A program made the translations under genes and the position numbers. The notes beneath the pieces are model-generated. The model saw only the letters and a list, made by a program, of their open reading frames with translations. It made no database searches and was not told the origin of the DNA. 64,000 nt of DNA from contig NZ_CP009253.1 of assembly GCF_001280225.1 (NCBI RefSeq), positions 434,001 through 498,000 on the forward strand, written 5' to 3'. Below, in pieces: positions 20,967 through 32,298 of the stretch; the first letter of the stretch is position 1; each line of letters opens with the position of its first letter. This stretch comes from Buchnera aphidicola (Aphis glycines). GTDB lineage: Bacteria > Pseudomonadota > Gammaproteobacteria > Enterobacterales > Enterobacteriaceae.

Positions 20967-22670
20967 TTAATTCCAAAAATCATGAATAGGATTTATAATT
21001 TCTTTTACAATTTTTTTTCTAATAACAAAATCACCGAAACCTTCATGTGCCTGGCGATATATAGACCAATTTTTTATTAAAAGATCTAAATGAACTAAAA
21101 TTTTTTCCTCTGTTATATTTTCTTGATATATCTTAGGAATTCTACTACCTATTTTATTACCACCTATATATAAATTATATCTGCCTATAGATTTTCCAAT
21201 TAAGCCAATTTCGGCTAACAAAGATCTTCCACAACCGTTAGGACATCCTGAAACACGTAAAATAATCATTTCATTATCTACACCATATTTTAACATGATG
21301 TTTTCCACTTTAGTAATAAAATCAGGCAACATCCGCTCCGCTTCTGACATTGCCAAAGGACAAGTAGGAAAAGATACACATGACATAGAATTTTCACGTA
21401 ATTTACTAATCTTTGTAATTAACCCATGGGATATTGCAATTTCTTCGATTTTATTTTTGTTTTCATTTAATATTTCTGAAATAATTATATTCTGATTAGA
21501 TGTTAATCTAAAATTTCCTTTATGAATACCTGCGATCTTTAACAATCCTGACTTTAATAATCGATTATCATTATCACATATACGCCCATTTTGAATAAAT
21601 ACCGTCAAACTCCAATTACCATTAACGTCTTTTTTCCATCCTATTTGGTCTCCTCTAGTATTAAAAGAATAAGAACGAATCGGTTCAAAAGTAAGATTGG
21701 CTCTTTTTTCAACTTCTTTCTTAAACAAATTTAACCCAAAATTTTCTATAGTATATCTAGTTTTTGCGTTTTTACGGTTACTACGGTTGCCCCAATCTCT
21801 TTGCGTTGTAACTATTGACTTAGCAACGGATAGAGTATTATTAACACTAATATAACCTAATTCTAAAGCAAGAAAAGGCCAAGTTTCTTTATTTCCATGA
21901 GTAATTGAAAGCCCTCCACCAATTAATACGTTAAAACCTACAATTTTTTTATTTTCTACAATAGCTATAAAATTCATATCATTTGCATATAAATCTACAT
22001 CATTATGAGGAGGTATGACTACTGTTGTTTTAAATTTTCTTGGTAAGTAAGTTTTTCCAAGAATAGGCTCATGATCAGTACTTAGAATTTTTTTTTGATT
22101 TAACCAAATTTCTGCATAAGCTTTTGTATGAGGCAATAAAAAATTAGAAATTTTTCGAGCCCATTGATAACATTCTTGATGAACTTCAGATTGCATAGGG
22201 TCGGATGTACAAAGCACGTTTCTATTGACATCATTAGCTGTACCTAAAGAATCTAAACCTATTTGGTGCAATATTTGATGAATATTTTTTAAATCTTTTT
22301 TCAAAATTCCATGTAATTGAAAAGTTTGGCGATTAGTTAATCTAATAGTTTTGTATAAAGTATGTTTACTAGCAAACGAATCAATTTTTATCCATTGTTC
22401 AGATGATATGACTCCACCAGGTAGTCTACAGCGTAGCATCATAGCATAACGAGGTTCTAATTTCTGTTGGTTACGTTCTACTCGAAGATCTCGATCATCC
22501 TGTTGATACATACCATGAAAACGAATTAGTGAAAAATTATCTCCACTAAAACCGTTAGTAATATGATTTTTTAAGTCATCTGAAATCGTTCCACGAAGAT
22601 AATTACTATTTTCTTTAATATACTCTTCTTTAGTCAGATTTAAAGACGGCTTTTTAAAATTTTTTATCAT
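20967..22670 (-). CDS. cysI: Sulfite reductase hemoprotein beta-component
   Basis: Carries siroheme and a 4Fe-4S cluster and performs six-electron reduction of sulfite to sulfide. The 567-residue product (E. coli 570) has the two cluster/siroheme cysteine motifs [17 protein letters not shown] and [10 protein letters not shown]. Its ATG overlaps the cysJ stop as TAATG, so translation of the two subunits is probably coupled. No internal breaks are seen. Confidence 0.97.
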   Translation of the reverse strand: MIKNFKKPSLNLTKEEYIKENSNYLRGTISDDLKNHITNGFSGDNFSLIRFHGMYQQDDRDLRVERNQQKLEPRYAMMLRCRLPGGVISSEQWIKIDSFASKHTLYKTIRLTNRQTFQLHGILKKDLKNIHQILHQIGLDSLGTANDVNRNVLCTSDPMQSEVHQECYQWARKISNFLLPHTKAYAEIWLNQKKILSTDHEPILGKTYLPRKFKTTVVIPPHNDVDLYANDMNFIAIVENKKIVGFNVLIGGGLSITHGNKETWPFLALELGYISVNNTLSVAKSIVTTQRDWGNRSNRKNAKTRYTIENFGLNLFKKEVEKRANLTFEPIRSYSFNTRGDQIGWKKDVNGNWSLTVFIQNGRICDNDNRLLKSGLLKIAGIHKGNFRLTSNQNIIISEILNENKNKIEEIAISHGLITKISKLRENSMSCVSFPTCPLAMSEAERMLPDFITKVENIMLKYGVDNEMIILRVSGCPNGCGRSLLAEIGLIGKSIGRYNLYIGGNKIGSRIPKIYQENITEEKILVHLDLLIKNWSIYRQAHEGFGDFVIRKKIVKEIINPIHDFWN

Positions 22671-24484
22671 TAATATACATCTCTTTGATAGCGTTTTTTT
22701 AAACGCAAATTATTTAAAAATTCATTTGATTCTTCTATGTTCATATTTCCATGTTGACTAATAATATTTAACAATGTTTTTTCTACATCTTTTGCCATTT
22801 TAGCAGCGTTTCCACATATATATATGTGTGCTTTATCTTTTATCCAATTCCATATTTCTTTTCCATGTTCTTTTATTTTATTTTGTATATATATTTTTTT
22901 TTCTTGATCTCTTGACCATGCTAAAGTTATTCTAGTAAGAAGACCTTTTTTTAAGTATTTCTGCCATTCTATTTGATATAAAAAATCTTCAGTGAAATGA
23001 GGATTGCCAAAAAAAATCCAATTTTTTCCAGTTGCACTATCATTATCTCGTTGTTGCATAAATGAACGATACGGAGCTATTCCAGTTCCTGATCCAATCA
23101 TAATAATTGGTGCTTCTGCATTTTTAGGTAATCGAAAATTATTATTACTTTCAATAAAAATTTTTACTGGATCATCAATATTTAATAGTTTTGATAAATA
23201 ACCTGATGCACCACCTAAATGTACGCAACCAGATATATTTTTTTTTACAACACTAACTGTAATATGAATTTCGTTATCAACTTCAGCCTGTGAAGAAGAA
23301 ATAGAATATAATCTAGGAGTCAAAGGTCGAAGGATATTAACAAATTGTTGGGAGGAAATTTTTTTAGGATAGTCACTAATCATATTAATTAAAGGAGTAT
23401 TTTTTACATAATTGTCTAATTCTTTTTCATGAAACGTCAATTCTTTTAAAAATTTATTTTGTGTAATATCAGCATATTTTTTTACAATATTTTTCGTATT
23501 ATTAGTTAATTCAAAACTATTTTTTAGAGCATTAACAATATTTACGTTTTTATTTTTAATATTAATTATATCAGATGCATCTATAGATAACAATTTTAAT
23601 AATTTTTTTATCAAATTATTATTATTTTCATACCATACCCCTAACGCATCTCCAGGCATATATTTAATATTGGAATTACTAATATCTAATTCAATATGAC
23701 GAATATCTTTGGTTGAATTGCGACCAGTAATTTTTTGATTAGTTATAATTTTTGCTACAGCAGGATTATGTTTTGTACATATATTAACTTTATCTATAAA
23801 AATATTTTCTTTTAAAAAATTAGAAGGGGAATAAGATACGTTTACTTTTTCAAGGCTAGTTAATAATTCTTTAGACCATTGCACATAATCATCTTCATAT
23901 TCGATATCCACATCTAACCTATCAAGTAAATTTTTACCTCCTAATTCATTTATTCTTTTATCGAAATCTTTTCCAGCTTGACAAAAAAGATCATAAGAAC
24001 TATCTCCTAATGCCAATATACTATACTTCAGGTGATTTAATTTTGGCGCTCTTTTAGACATAATAAATTTATATAAAGATAAAGCTTCTTCAGGAGGTTC
24101 TCCTTCACCTTGAGTGGAAATTATTAATATTAAATACTTTTCATCTTTAATTTTTTTAAAATTATAATCAGCAGCGCTAACTAAATGAGTTTTTTTATTA
24201 TTGTCGTTTAAATATTTATTTAGACGTTCTGAAAGTGTTCTGGCATTACCAGTTTGAGAGGCTGATATGATTGTAATGACATGATTATCTATTTTTTTTT
24301 TCTCTAAAGAGAATATATTGTGATTTTTTTTAAGATTAGAATCATCTTGGTGAGCTAAATTCCAAAAATAGCCTGAAAGCCAAGCAAATTGAAGATTAGA
24401 ACAATTTTTTTCAATTTTTTTTAAAATCTCTATTTTTTCTAAACTTAATGGAAATATAAAATCGAAAGGATTTTCGTTCTTCAT
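22670..24484 (-). CDS. cysJ: Sulfite reductase flavoprotein alpha-component
   Basis: Passes electrons from NADPH through FAD and FMN to CysI. The 604-residue product (E. coli 599) has a flavodoxin domain with [15 protein letters not shown] (about residues 70-90), an FAD-binding region with RLYSISSSQ, and the NADPH-binding [16 protein letters not shown] and [13 protein letters not shown] segments. It is the first gene of the minus-strand run; the 1.5-kb spacer upstream should hold the promoter, but I could not pick one out. Confidence 0.96.
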   Translation of the reverse strand: MKNENPFDFIFPLSLEKIEILKKIEKNCSNLQFAWLSGYFWNLAHQDDSNLKKNHNIFSLEKKKIDNHVITIISASQTGNARTLSERLNKYLNDNNKKTHLVSAADYNFKKIKDEKYLILIISTQGEGEPPEEALSLYKFIMSKRAPKLNHLKYSILALGDSSYDLFCQAGKDFDKRINELGGKNLLDRLDVDIEYEDDYVQWSKELLTSLEKVNVSYSPSNFLKENIFIDKVNICTKHNPAVAKIITNQKITGRNSTKDIRHIELDISNSNIKYMPGDALGVWYENNNNLIKKLLKLLSIDASDIINIKNKNVNIVNALKNSFELTNNTKNIVKKYADITQNKFLKELTFHEKELDNYVKNTPLINMISDYPKKISSQQFVNILRPLTPRLYSISSSQAEVDNEIHITVSVVKKNISGCVHLGGASGYLSKLLNIDDPVKIFIESNNNFRLPKNAEAPIIMIGSGTGIAPYRSFMQQRDNDSATGKNWIFFGNPHFTEDFLYQIEWQKYLKKGLLTRITLAWSRDQEKKIYIQNKIKEHGKEIWNWIKDKAHIYICGNAAKMAKDVEKTLLNIISQHGNMNIEESNEFLNNLRLKKRYQRDVY

Positions 24485-26033
24485 TATACTAAATACCTAA
24501 ATTTCATGAAATTAAAATTAGAATAACTAATTTAATATAATTTACAGAAATTATTAATCTTTAGCTACTAATAAAAAACTAAAACTTTACATAAAAAAAT
24601 AAAAATTACATTGTTTTCTAGATATTTTTAAGAATTAAAAAATATTAATATAAAGATTTATTTTTTTTTATTTTAGCAAATCAATTCGAATGGTGCATTG
24701 ATATATTATAAGATATGAATAGTTAATAAATTGATATATAAAAAACAATTTTTTTAATATCTAATTTTAAAATATAATAAAAATTTATATTTTTTTTATA
24801 AATTTTAGTAAAAAAACCTTTTGAAAAATTTTTAATATCAGTTTAATTTTATTAAAATAATACATAGACTAAAAATTAAATTACATAATTATTTTTAAAA
24901 AATGATATAATTAAAAAAATAAAAAAAAATAATAAAAATTTATTTTATTTATAATCAAATATTCAATACATATTTTACAAGTTATATACCATGTGAACAT
25001 TATAAAGAATATTCAAAAATATTAGAATTATTTAGTTTATTCAGTGTATAAAAATTTATATGTATTTTAAACTTTTTTTTAATTCACTTTTTATTATAAT
25101 ACGTAAATTACAAAATATTTCTAATTTTCAATCAAAAGTCTAAATTGTTAAAACAAATTAATACAATCAAATAATATTATTAACATTTTTCATAAGTAAT
25201 AATTAAATGAATCTAAAAAATTTGTATTGTTCGATTATTTTATATACATACAATTTCTGTTGACTTAATTTATAAAATTAAGTTTCATAATTCTTGTAAA
25301 TATTTTATCAATTTTAATATTTTTACATATATTCAAATTTATAAAAATGTTATTTTCTATTAAATTTTTTTTGATATTAAAAAAATTATATAAATTAACT
25401 TATTAAGTTATAATAAATATAAAATAATTAAGTACAGTAAAAAATTTAATAATAAATTCACATCTAAAGTGAAAATGTTAATTATAAATCTCATAATTAA
25501 CATATATAAATTAAAAATAATGCAATAAAATACATAAAAATGTTCAAAAAATTAATACTATATTTTTAAAATGATTCAAATATGACAATATTCTAAAATC
25601 ATTATAATAAACTTGTTTTTTCAAGTCTTAAGAAAATATTATACTGCAATATGATCTTACATTATAAAAATTAGTTTTTTGATAAATCAATTACTAATTG
25701 TATAAATTTATCTCAATTTTAATAAATTGAATTAATTTCATATATTGAGATAAAAAAATATTTTAATATGATAAAAACTGTAATTTTTCGCATAATATTT
25801 TATTTTAATATTTTTATTTAATCAAAGAGAACATATAAAATTTTTAATATACACATGACTTATATAAAAATATCGATTATATTTTAAAAATAAACTTATT
25901 TTTTATTATTTTCACATTTTATTTAAATTACTTTAAATTTATCTTGATTAAAAGATACGTAGAGTATTTCTAAAATCAATTGTGTAAAATGATATTTATT
26001 TTTTTAGTATTAAAAAATCAAGCTGGATAAAAA
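24485..26033. other. Gene-free AT-rich spacer between divergent cysJ and dsbA
   Basis: This 1,549-bp stretch is almost entirely A and T and holds no recognisable gene, tRNA or conserved protein fragment on either strand. Perfect hairpins occur: 25263-25283 (9-bp arms, 3-nt loop), 25475-25503 (11-bp arms, 7-nt loop, GTTAATTA-rich) and 25707-25754 (11-bp arms with three G:C pairs). At this base composition a few such stems are expected by chance. It must contain the divergent promoters of cysJ and dsbA. It also coincides with a gene-order junction relative to E. coli. Confidence 0.7.
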
Positions 26034-26672
26034 ATGAAAAAAAAATTATTTTTTTTATACATCATATTTTTTTCTTATGCTACCTGTGCTTTAGAATTTA
26101 ATCCTATACAAGCATATAAAATAAAAAAAAAAAATATTTCTAATGTACCTGAAATAATGCAATTTTTTTCTTTTTTATGCCCATATTGTTATAACCTTGA
26201 AAAAACATATAATATTAGACAGTTAATACGAAAAAAAATACATCAAAATATTAGGATAAAAACATATCATGTTAATTTTTTAGGAGGAGAACTTGGAAAA
26301 ATTTTGACAAAAGTATGGATAATAGCTGAACAAATGGGAGTTGAAGAAAAAATAATTACACCTATCTTTCAAGGCATACAAGAAAGTCATACATTAAACA
26401 ATATTAACGATATTAAAGCTATATTTTTAAAAAAAACAGGAGTAAATATTAATAAATATAATCAATTTTGGAACAGCTTTTTTATCAAAGTATTAATTCA
26501 ACAAAATAATAATGAAATAAAAAAAACAAACTTAAATTATGTTCCAGCTATGTTAATCAATGGAAAATATACTATTCAATATTCTAAACTAGAAATGTTA
26601 TTTAAAAATCATTTTTCAAACAACTATATAAAATTAATTAAATTTTTATTATTAAAAAAGAATCAAAAATAA
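26034..26672 (+). CDS. dsbA: Periplasmic thiol:disulfide oxidoreductase DsbA
   Basis: Introduces disulfide bonds in exported proteins. The 212-residue product (E. coli 208) has a signal peptide (residues 1-19), a thioredoxin-fold active site FFSFLCPYCYNLEK with Cys 49 and Cys 52, the conserved YHVNFLGGELGK, and the cis-proline loop NYVPAMLINGKY. The active site is CPYC rather than the enterobacterial CPHC. A likely client, EndA, is encoded at 4305-5015. It is followed by polA, as in the E. coli dsbA-polA-engB region without its intervening genes. Confidence 0.92.
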   Translation: MKKKLFFLYIIFFSYATCALEFNPIQAYKIKKKNISNVPEIMQFFSFLCPYCYNLEKTYNIRQLIRKKIHQNIRIKTYHVNFLGGELGKILTKVWIIAEQMGVEEKIITPIFQGIQESHTLNNINDIKAIFLKKTGVNINKYNQFWNSFFIKVLIQQNNNEIKKTNLNYVPAMLINGKYTIQYSKLEMLFKNHFSNNYIKLIKFLLLKKNQK

Positions 26673-26837
26673 TTCTTTTTAAATAAATGCAAAAAAATTT
26701 TATTTTTATTAATAAATTTTATAAAATATAATTTAATTATAGTAATTTTATTTATTTAAATTAGTTTACAATTAAAAAATTTTTTTAATAAAATTGTTAA
26801 CTACAAAATAATATGCCTAACTTGATATAAAATAAAA

Positions 26838-27719
26838 ATGTACTACATAAAAAACAAACCGGTAATTATAATAGATGGAACCTTATACTTATATCGATCA
26901 TATTTTACGTTCCAGTTTTTTAAAAACAATCAAGAAAATCCATATGGAGCAATATATGGTATATTAAAAACAATAAGAAGCATTTTGTTAAAATGCTATA
27001 ATTCAAAAAAAATTATTATTATATTTGATTCATCTAAAAAGACTTTTAGAAATGAAATATTTAATGAATATAAAAGCAATAGACCTAAAATGCCTAATTC
27101 ACTTTATATTCAAATACAACCTCTTTTTCATATATTAAAAAATATTGGAATTAAAACTCTAAGAATTCCTGGGATAGAAGCCGATGATATTATTGGTAGT
27201 TTTTCACGTAAACTTGAGAAATGTGGAGAACAAGTATTAATCGCAAGTCACGATAAAGACATGATACAACTTTTAACAAATAATATTAATATATTAAATA
27301 CAAGTAATAATGAAATTATTACACCAAAAACAATAAAGAAAAAATATGGTATTAATCCTCAAGAATTTATTGATCTTTTAGCATTAATGGGAGATAAATC
27401 CGATAATATTCCAGGGATCCCTAAAATAGGTATAAAAACTGCACTGTTTTTACTTCAAAAATTTTCAAATATTCAAAAAATTTATAAAAATATAGAAAAA
27501 ATAAAACTTTTGTCTTTAAGAAATGCTAAAAATATATCAAATCAATTAACAATTTACAAAGATTCTGCTTTTCTTTCATATAAGTTAGCTAAAATAAAAT
27601 TAGATATTCCTATTTGTATTAATGCTAATGATATTATTTTAGATAAAACATGTTTTAAAAAATTATCTAATGCAATTGAAACATACAATGTTAAACAAAA
27701 AAATGCTGATAATAATTGA
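26838..27719 (+). CDS. polA: DNA polymerase I 5'-3' exonuclease domain only
   Basis: A 293-residue protein that corresponds to the N-terminal 5' nuclease of Pol I, which removes RNA primers and flaps. Seen are the metal-binding EADDIIGSF, SHDKDMIQLL and the helix-hairpin-helix GDKSDNIPGIPKIGIKTA. E. coli PolA has 928 residues; the proofreading and polymerase (Klenow) domains are absent. The stop is followed after 8 bp by the convergent engB end, so there is no room for them. The gene therefore encodes a stand-alone flap nuclease. The Spot 42 RNA gene that follows polA in E. coli is missing. Confidence 0.93.
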   Translation: MYYIKNKPVIIIDGTLYLYRSYFTFQFFKNNQENPYGAIYGILKTIRSILLKCYNSKKIIIIFDSSKKTFRNEIFNEYKSNRPKMPNSLYIQIQPLFHILKNIGIKTLRIPGIEADDIIGSFSRKLEKCGEQVLIASHDKDMIQLLTNNINILNTSNNEIITPKTIKKKYGINPQEFIDLLALMGDKSDNIPGIPKIGIKTALFLLQKFSNIQKIYKNIEKIKLLSLRNAKNISNQLTIYKDSAFLSYKLAKIKLDIPICINANDIILDKTCFKKLSNAIETYNVKQKNADNN

Positions 27720-27727
27720 TTTTAAAA

Positions 27728-28330
27728 CTATTTATACTGTTTATACCAAACATTTAATTGAGATTGTAATTGTGTAATACCTATTTTTTTAAATGATGAA
27801 AATAATTCTATATGAACTTCTTGTAAAAAAACTTTTAACTTTGTATAAACGATTTCAAATTGTTTTTTCTGCTGTCTTAATGTAAGCTTATCACATTTAG
27901 TTAATAATATGAAAATAGGTATATTTTGATCTATAGCTATATTAATAATACATTGATCATAAACTTTTAAAGGATGTCTAATATCCATTAACATAACCAA
28001 ACCTTTTAAAGGTTTTCTTTTTTTTAAATAATTATATATTAATTTTTCTAATTTTAATTGAATCAATGTCGGGCATTTAGCATAACCATAACCAGGAAGA
28101 TCAACTATTCTAAAATTTGAAATAACTTGAAAGAAATTAATTAATTGGGTTCGACCTGGGTTTTTACTAAATCTAGCTAATTTTTTTTGATTTGTTAAAG
28201 AGTTAATGGCGCTAGATTTTCCTGAATTAGAATATCCAATAAAGGCAATTTCAACTCCATATTCAATATTAATATCAGAAATGTTAGAAGCACTTTTTAA
28301 AAAAAAAGTTTTATTATATACAATACTCAC
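27728..28330 (-). CDS. engB: Ribosome biogenesis GTPase EngB (YihA/YsxC)
   Basis: A small GTPase needed for large-subunit assembly. The 200-residue product (E. coli 210) has the P-loop GYSNSGKSS (32-40), the switch GRTQLINFF, DLPGYGYA and TKCDKL motifs. It is convergent with polA, 8 bp apart, and divergent from typA. In E. coli it also lies next to polA. The sequence is complete. Confidence 0.95.
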   Translation of the reverse strand: MSIVYNKTFFLKSASNISDINIEYGVEIAFIGYSNSGKSSAINSLTNQKKLARFSKNPGRTQLINFFQVISNFRIVDLPGYGYAKCPTLIQLKLEKLIYNYLKKRKPLKGLVMLMDIRHPLKVYDQCIINIAIDQNIPIFILLTKCDKLTLRQQKKQFEIVYTKLKVFLQEVHIELFSSFKKIGITQLQSQLNVWYKQYK

Positions 28331-28511
28331 AATTTAACCTTAACCTTTAAACACAATACCTATTAAAATGTTTTATGTTATATGCTAAAAATATAATTTA
28401 TTTATTAATTATTAAAAAAAATCCTCAAAATTTAATCTTTTCTAGCACTTTATCACAAAAAATATAAAGCATATGTATATTTTTAAAAAGTAAAATTTTA
28501 AAGGAGAAAAT

Positions 28512-30341
28512 ATGCACCAAAAAATAAGAAATATTGCTATTATAGCACATGTTGATCACGGAAAAACTACATTAGTCGATCAATTATTACAACAATCAGG
28601 AACCTTCAAAAAACATGAAGAAAAAACCGAACGAATCATGGATTCCAATGATTTAGAAAAGGAAAGAGGTATTACAATCATATCTAAGAATACTTCGATA
28701 AAATGGAAAGAATACAAAATAAATATTGTAGACACACCTGGTCATGCTGATTTTGGTGGTGAAGTAGAACGAGTCATGTCCATGGTAGACTCGGTTTTAC
28801 TAGTAGTAGACGCATTAGATGGACCAATGCCTCAAACAAGATTTGTCACTAAAAAAGCCTTTAAATACGGTCTCAATCCAATTGTAATAATTAACAAAGT
28901 TGATCGAAAAAACTCTCGTCCTAATTGGGTGGTAAATCAGATTTTTGATTTGTTTGTCAGTCTTGATGCTAATGATCAACAACTTGACTTTCCAATTATA
29001 TATACTTCTGCAATTCTTGGTACTTCTGGATGGAATCATCTCAAATTAGAAAACAATATGACACCGCTGTATGAAGCAATCGTTAAATATGTACCCGCTC
29101 CCAATGTAGATCCTAATGAAAAGTTTCAAATGCAAATTTCACAACTTGATTATGACAATTATTTGGGATTAATAGGTGTAGGAAAAATTAAGCAAGGTGA
29201 AATAAAAAAAAACGCACTAGTCACTGTTATTGATTATTTAGGTAATCATAAAAATGGAAAAATTGTCAAAGTGCTAAATTATTTTGGAATGCAACGCATA
29301 GAGGTAGAAAAAGGAAAAGCTGGAGATATAATTGCTGTTACAGGAATTGATAAACTGAATATTTCTGATACAATTTGCCATCCAGACAATTTAAAACCTC
29401 TTCCCGTATTAAATATCGATCAACCTACCGTTAACATGTTTTTTTCAGTTAATACATCACCTTTATCTGGAAAAGAAGGCAAATACATTACATCTCGTCA
29501 AATACTAAAAAGATTAAAAAAAGAAACTATGCATAATGTTGCTTTGAAAATAAAGGAAACAAAAGATGCTAATATTTTTTCTGTATCCGGAAGAGGCGAA
29601 CTACATTTATCTATATTAATTGAAAATATGCGACGTGAAGGATTTGAACTAGAAGTTTCTCGTCCAAAAATTATTTTGCGTGAAATAGATAGTATTATAC
29701 AGGAACCTTTCGAATTTCTCACTTTAGATATTGAAGAAAGACATCAAGGAAACATCATGAAATTTATAGGAGAAAGAAAAGGTGAATTAAAAAATATGGC
29801 AATAGATCAAACTCAAAGAGTACGCCTTGAATATATTATATCAAGTAGAGCACTAATAGGTTTTCGATCCGAATTTATGACTATCACTTCTGGCACTGGA
29901 GTATGCTATACATCTTTTAGCCATTATTCAAAAAAACAAAACAATGAAGTTGGACAAAGAAAAAATGGTGTCTTAATTTCCAACGGAAAAGGAATGGCTG
30001 TAGGATTTGCTTTGTTTAATTTACAAGAAAGAGGTAAATTATTTTTAGGCCATGGAACTGAAGTATATGAAGGTCAAATAATAGGATTGCATAACCGCTC
30101 TAACGATTTAACTGTAAACTGTTTAACAGGAAAAAAACTCACTAATATGAGAGCTTCCGGAACTGATGAAGCCATAGTTTTAACAACTTATAAAAAGTTT
30201 ACTTTGGAAGAGGCATTATCATTTATCAATGACGATGAATTAGTAGAAATTACACCTAGTTCAATACGTTTACGAAAACGATATTTAAAAGAGAGCGAAC
30301 GAAAAAAATCCAACCGAAGCAAAAATAATTTAATTAATTAA
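28512..30341 (+). CDS. typA: Translational GTPase TypA/BipA
   Basis: A ribosome-associated GTPase related to EF-G/LepA, involved in ribosome assembly and stress growth. The 609-residue product (E. coli 607) has HVDHGKTT (13-20), DTPGHADFGGEVERVMSM, NKVDR, the EF-G-like domain III motif SVSGRGELHLSILIENMRREG, and the BipA-specific C-terminal domain ending with PSSIRLRKRYL. A strong AAGGAG lies just before ATG 28512. It is one of the best conserved proteins in the window. Confidence 0.97.
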   Translation: MHQKIRNIAIIAHVDHGKTTLVDQLLQQSGTFKKHEEKTERIMDSNDLEKERGITIISKNTSIKWKEYKINIVDTPGHADFGGEVERVMSMVDSVLLVVDALDGPMPQTRFVTKKAFKYGLNPIVIINKVDRKNSRPNWVVNQIFDLFVSLDANDQQLDFPIIYTSAILGTSGWNHLKLENNMTPLYEAIVKYVPAPNVDPNEKFQMQISQLDYDNYLGLIGVGKIKQGEIKKNALVTVIDYLGNHKNGKIVKVLNYFGMQRIEVEKGKAGDIIAVTGIDKLNISDTICHPDNLKPLPVLNIDQPTVNMFFSVNTSPLSGKEGKYITSRQILKRLKKETMHNVALKIKETKDANIFSVSGRGELHLSILIENMRREGFELEVSRPKIILREIDSIIQEPFEFLTLDIEERHQGNIMKFIGERKGELKNMAIDQTQRVRLEYIISSRALIGFRSEFMTITSGTGVCYTSFSHYSKKQNNEVGQRKNGVLISNGKGMAVGFALFNLQERGKLFLGHGTEVYEGQIIGLHNRSNDLTVNCLTGKKLTNMRASGTDEAIVLTTYKKFTLEEALSFINDDELVEITPSSIRLRKRYLKESERKKSNRSKNNLIN

Positions 30342-30370
30342 AAATATTAAATATTAAAAATTTTTATTAA

Positions 30371-30405
30371 TTATATAATTCTATTTTTTCAATAGAATTA
30401 TATAA
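30371..30405. terminator. Bidirectional terminator between typA and gmk
   Basis: A perfect 15-bp stem, TTATATAATTCTATT (30371-30385) with AATAGAATTATATAA (30391-30405), has a 5-nt TTTTC loop. It lies in the 139-bp gap between the ends of two convergent genes. Length, perfection and position make chance unlikely, and it can serve both strands. Confidence 0.7.
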
Positions 30406-30480
30406 ATAATTGAGAATTAAAAAATATATCTATATTAAATAATTTGACAATTACTTTTGAATAATTTCCTCTTTATAAAA

Positions 30481-31104
30481 TTAGGTACTTAATAATTGAG
30501 AAATTAATATATTATGCTTCTTTTTTTGATGAAACAAGCATAAATGTTCAGCAATAATAATAGTTCTCAAATCATTTATAGCGGTTTCAAAATTATCATT
30601 AATAATCAAATAATCATACTCTGAATAATGATTCATTTCATCTACAGCTTTTTCCATTCTCTTTGAAATAACTGTATCACTATCTTGACCTCTTGAACGT
30701 AATCTTTTATATAATACATCTTTAGAGGGAGGAAGCAAAAAAATACTTTTTGCATTTGGTATTTTATATCTAATCTGGTTTGCTCCTTGCCAATCAATAT
30801 CAAGAAAAACATCAATTCCAGAAATTAACATTTTTTCAATAAATTTACGTGAAGTCCCATAATAATTATTGAATACTTTTGCATATTCTAAAAAAGATTG
30901 TTGTTTAATCATAAATTTAAATTCTTTTTTAGATATAAAATAATAATGTTTGCCATGACATTCACCAGGTCTCATGATCCTAGTAGTATGAGATATAGAG
31001 ACTTGAATATCATATAAACATTTTTTTTTCAACAATCCTTTAATTAAACTTGATTTTCCTGTTCCACTAGGAGCTGAAATAATAAAAAGAATACCTTGTG
31101 ACAT
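30481..31104 (-). CDS. gmk: Guanylate kinase
   Basis: Phosphorylates GMP to GDP. At 207 residues it has the same length as E. coli Gmk. It shows the P-loop [10 protein letters not shown] (10-19), the GMP-binding [11 protein letters not shown] and [11 protein letters not shown] segments, and the lid [17 protein letters not shown]. It is convergent with typA through a bidirectional hairpin. rpoZ and spoT, its neighbours in E. coli, are not here. Confidence 0.97.
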   Translation of the reverse strand: MSQGILFIISAPSGTGKSSLIKGLLKKKCLYDIQVSISHTTRIMRPGECHGKHYYFISKKEFKFMIKQQSFLEYAKVFNNYYGTSRKFIEKMLISGIDVFLDIDWQGANQIRYKIPNAKSIFLLPPSKDVLYKRLRSRGQDSDTVISKRMEKAVDEMNHYSEYDYLIINDNFETAINDLRTIIIAEHLCLFHQKKKHNILISQLLST

Positions 31105-31193
31105 AATTTTTTGAAAAGTATCTTCTAAAGTTTAAATAAATTTTTTAATGAATATTAAATATTATATAATAAAATTAAAACGTTTGAAAAATA

Positions 31194-32153
31194 TTAATTT
31201 TTAATTAAAAAAATTTTTTTAAATCCATAAATTCTAAACATATTTTGAATATTGATGGATTTTTTTAATACTGCTTGTATCCAAATTTCGTCAGAATATA
31301 TATTAACTACTGATAATACAAAACCGATTCTTAACCAATTGTTTAATACTTTTGTTTCAACAATCGAGCCAACATTAGGATTCATTGATCCTTTACTTGA
31401 CAGTAAATACAATCTATGCTTATTTAAATTTTTATAAAAAATTCGAGATATTATTTCTTGTCCATAATAACACCCTTTATTAAAACTAATTGCTTGAAGC
31501 TTATCTAAATTAAGAGATTGTGGTAAAAATTTTTGAGACATGGTTTTGCCAATAATGGGATATCCTGCTTCCATATCTAATGCAATCCATTGTTTGCTAT
31601 CATTAAATAATATTTTTCTTTTAATTTTTTTCTTAAATAATAAAAAATCTTTTAAAGATAAAACTAATAAAAATCGTTCACATGGATTTGAAAACCAAAG
31701 CATAGTGATTTCTTTGTCAGAAACAACAGTTTTACTATCATCTGGTATTTCTATAAATTGTTCAGATAAGAATAGCTTAGCATTCTTCCCAGATAATCCT
31801 AATAGAGATATATCATTTAATTTATGTATTTGAACTTTTAAAAAAATAGTATATTTTTTAAATTCTTGCATTTGCAAATCAAATAAACTTTTTTTTATAA
31901 TACAAGCATATCCTTTTCTATAATGAAATATCAACATAGTACTATAAACTCTACCTTTTAAATTACAATAAGCACATATTTTATGATGTTCTTTTTGCAA
32001 AAAATTAAGATCAATTGTTAATTGATTTTGAAGAAATTTTTTACTATCAGCACCATCTATATAGATAATAGACCATTGTTCGAGAGAAATTAATGTTAAA
32101 GGTAATTGAATTGAAGAATAAATAATATTTTTTGAAACGTTAAATAACGACAT
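31194..32153 (-). CDS. ygfZ: Folate-binding Fe-S/tRNA-modification protein YgfZ
   Basis: YgfZ binds tetrahydrofolate and supports some iron-sulfur enzymes, notably the tRNA-thiolating MiaB; MiaB is encoded in this window. The 319-residue product (E. coli 326) resembles the aminomethyltransferase fold and has the defining KGCYYGQEI motif near residue 225. An unusually strong ribosome site, AGGGGG, lies 5 nt upstream of ATG 32153. It is divergent from prfB. Confidence 0.9.
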   Translation of the reverse strand: MSLFNVSKNIIYSSIQLPLTLISLEQWSIIYIDGADSKKFLQNQLTIDLNFLQKEHHKICAYCNLKGRVYSTMLIFHYRKGYACIIKKSLFDLQMQEFKKYTIFLKVQIHKLNDISLLGLSGKNAKLFLSEQFIEIPDDSKTVVSDKEITMLWFSNPCERFLLVLSLKDFLLFKKKIKRKILFNDSKQWIALDMEAGYPIIGKTMSQKFLPQSLNLDKLQAISFNKGCYYGQEIISRIFYKNLNKHRLYLLSSKGSMNPNVGSIVETKVLNNWLRIGFVLSVVNIYSDEIWIQAVLKKSINIQNMFRIYGFKKIFLIKN

Positions 32154-32298
32154 TATTCCCCCTAAGTATTGGTAAAATATGTTAATTAAAAATAAATAAA
32201 TTTATAAAATTAAATATATAATAGACATAAAATTCATTTTTACATTCAAAATATTTTATAAATTATTATTTATAAATTTTTAGAAGAATAATAAAATT

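Noticed and set aside
24485..26033. Treating the hairpins in the spacer as a structured RNA gene or CRISPR-like element
   Set aside because: At about 90 percent A+T, roughly two perfect 11-bp stems with short loops are expected by chance in 1.5 kb; no repeated unit or spacer pattern is present.
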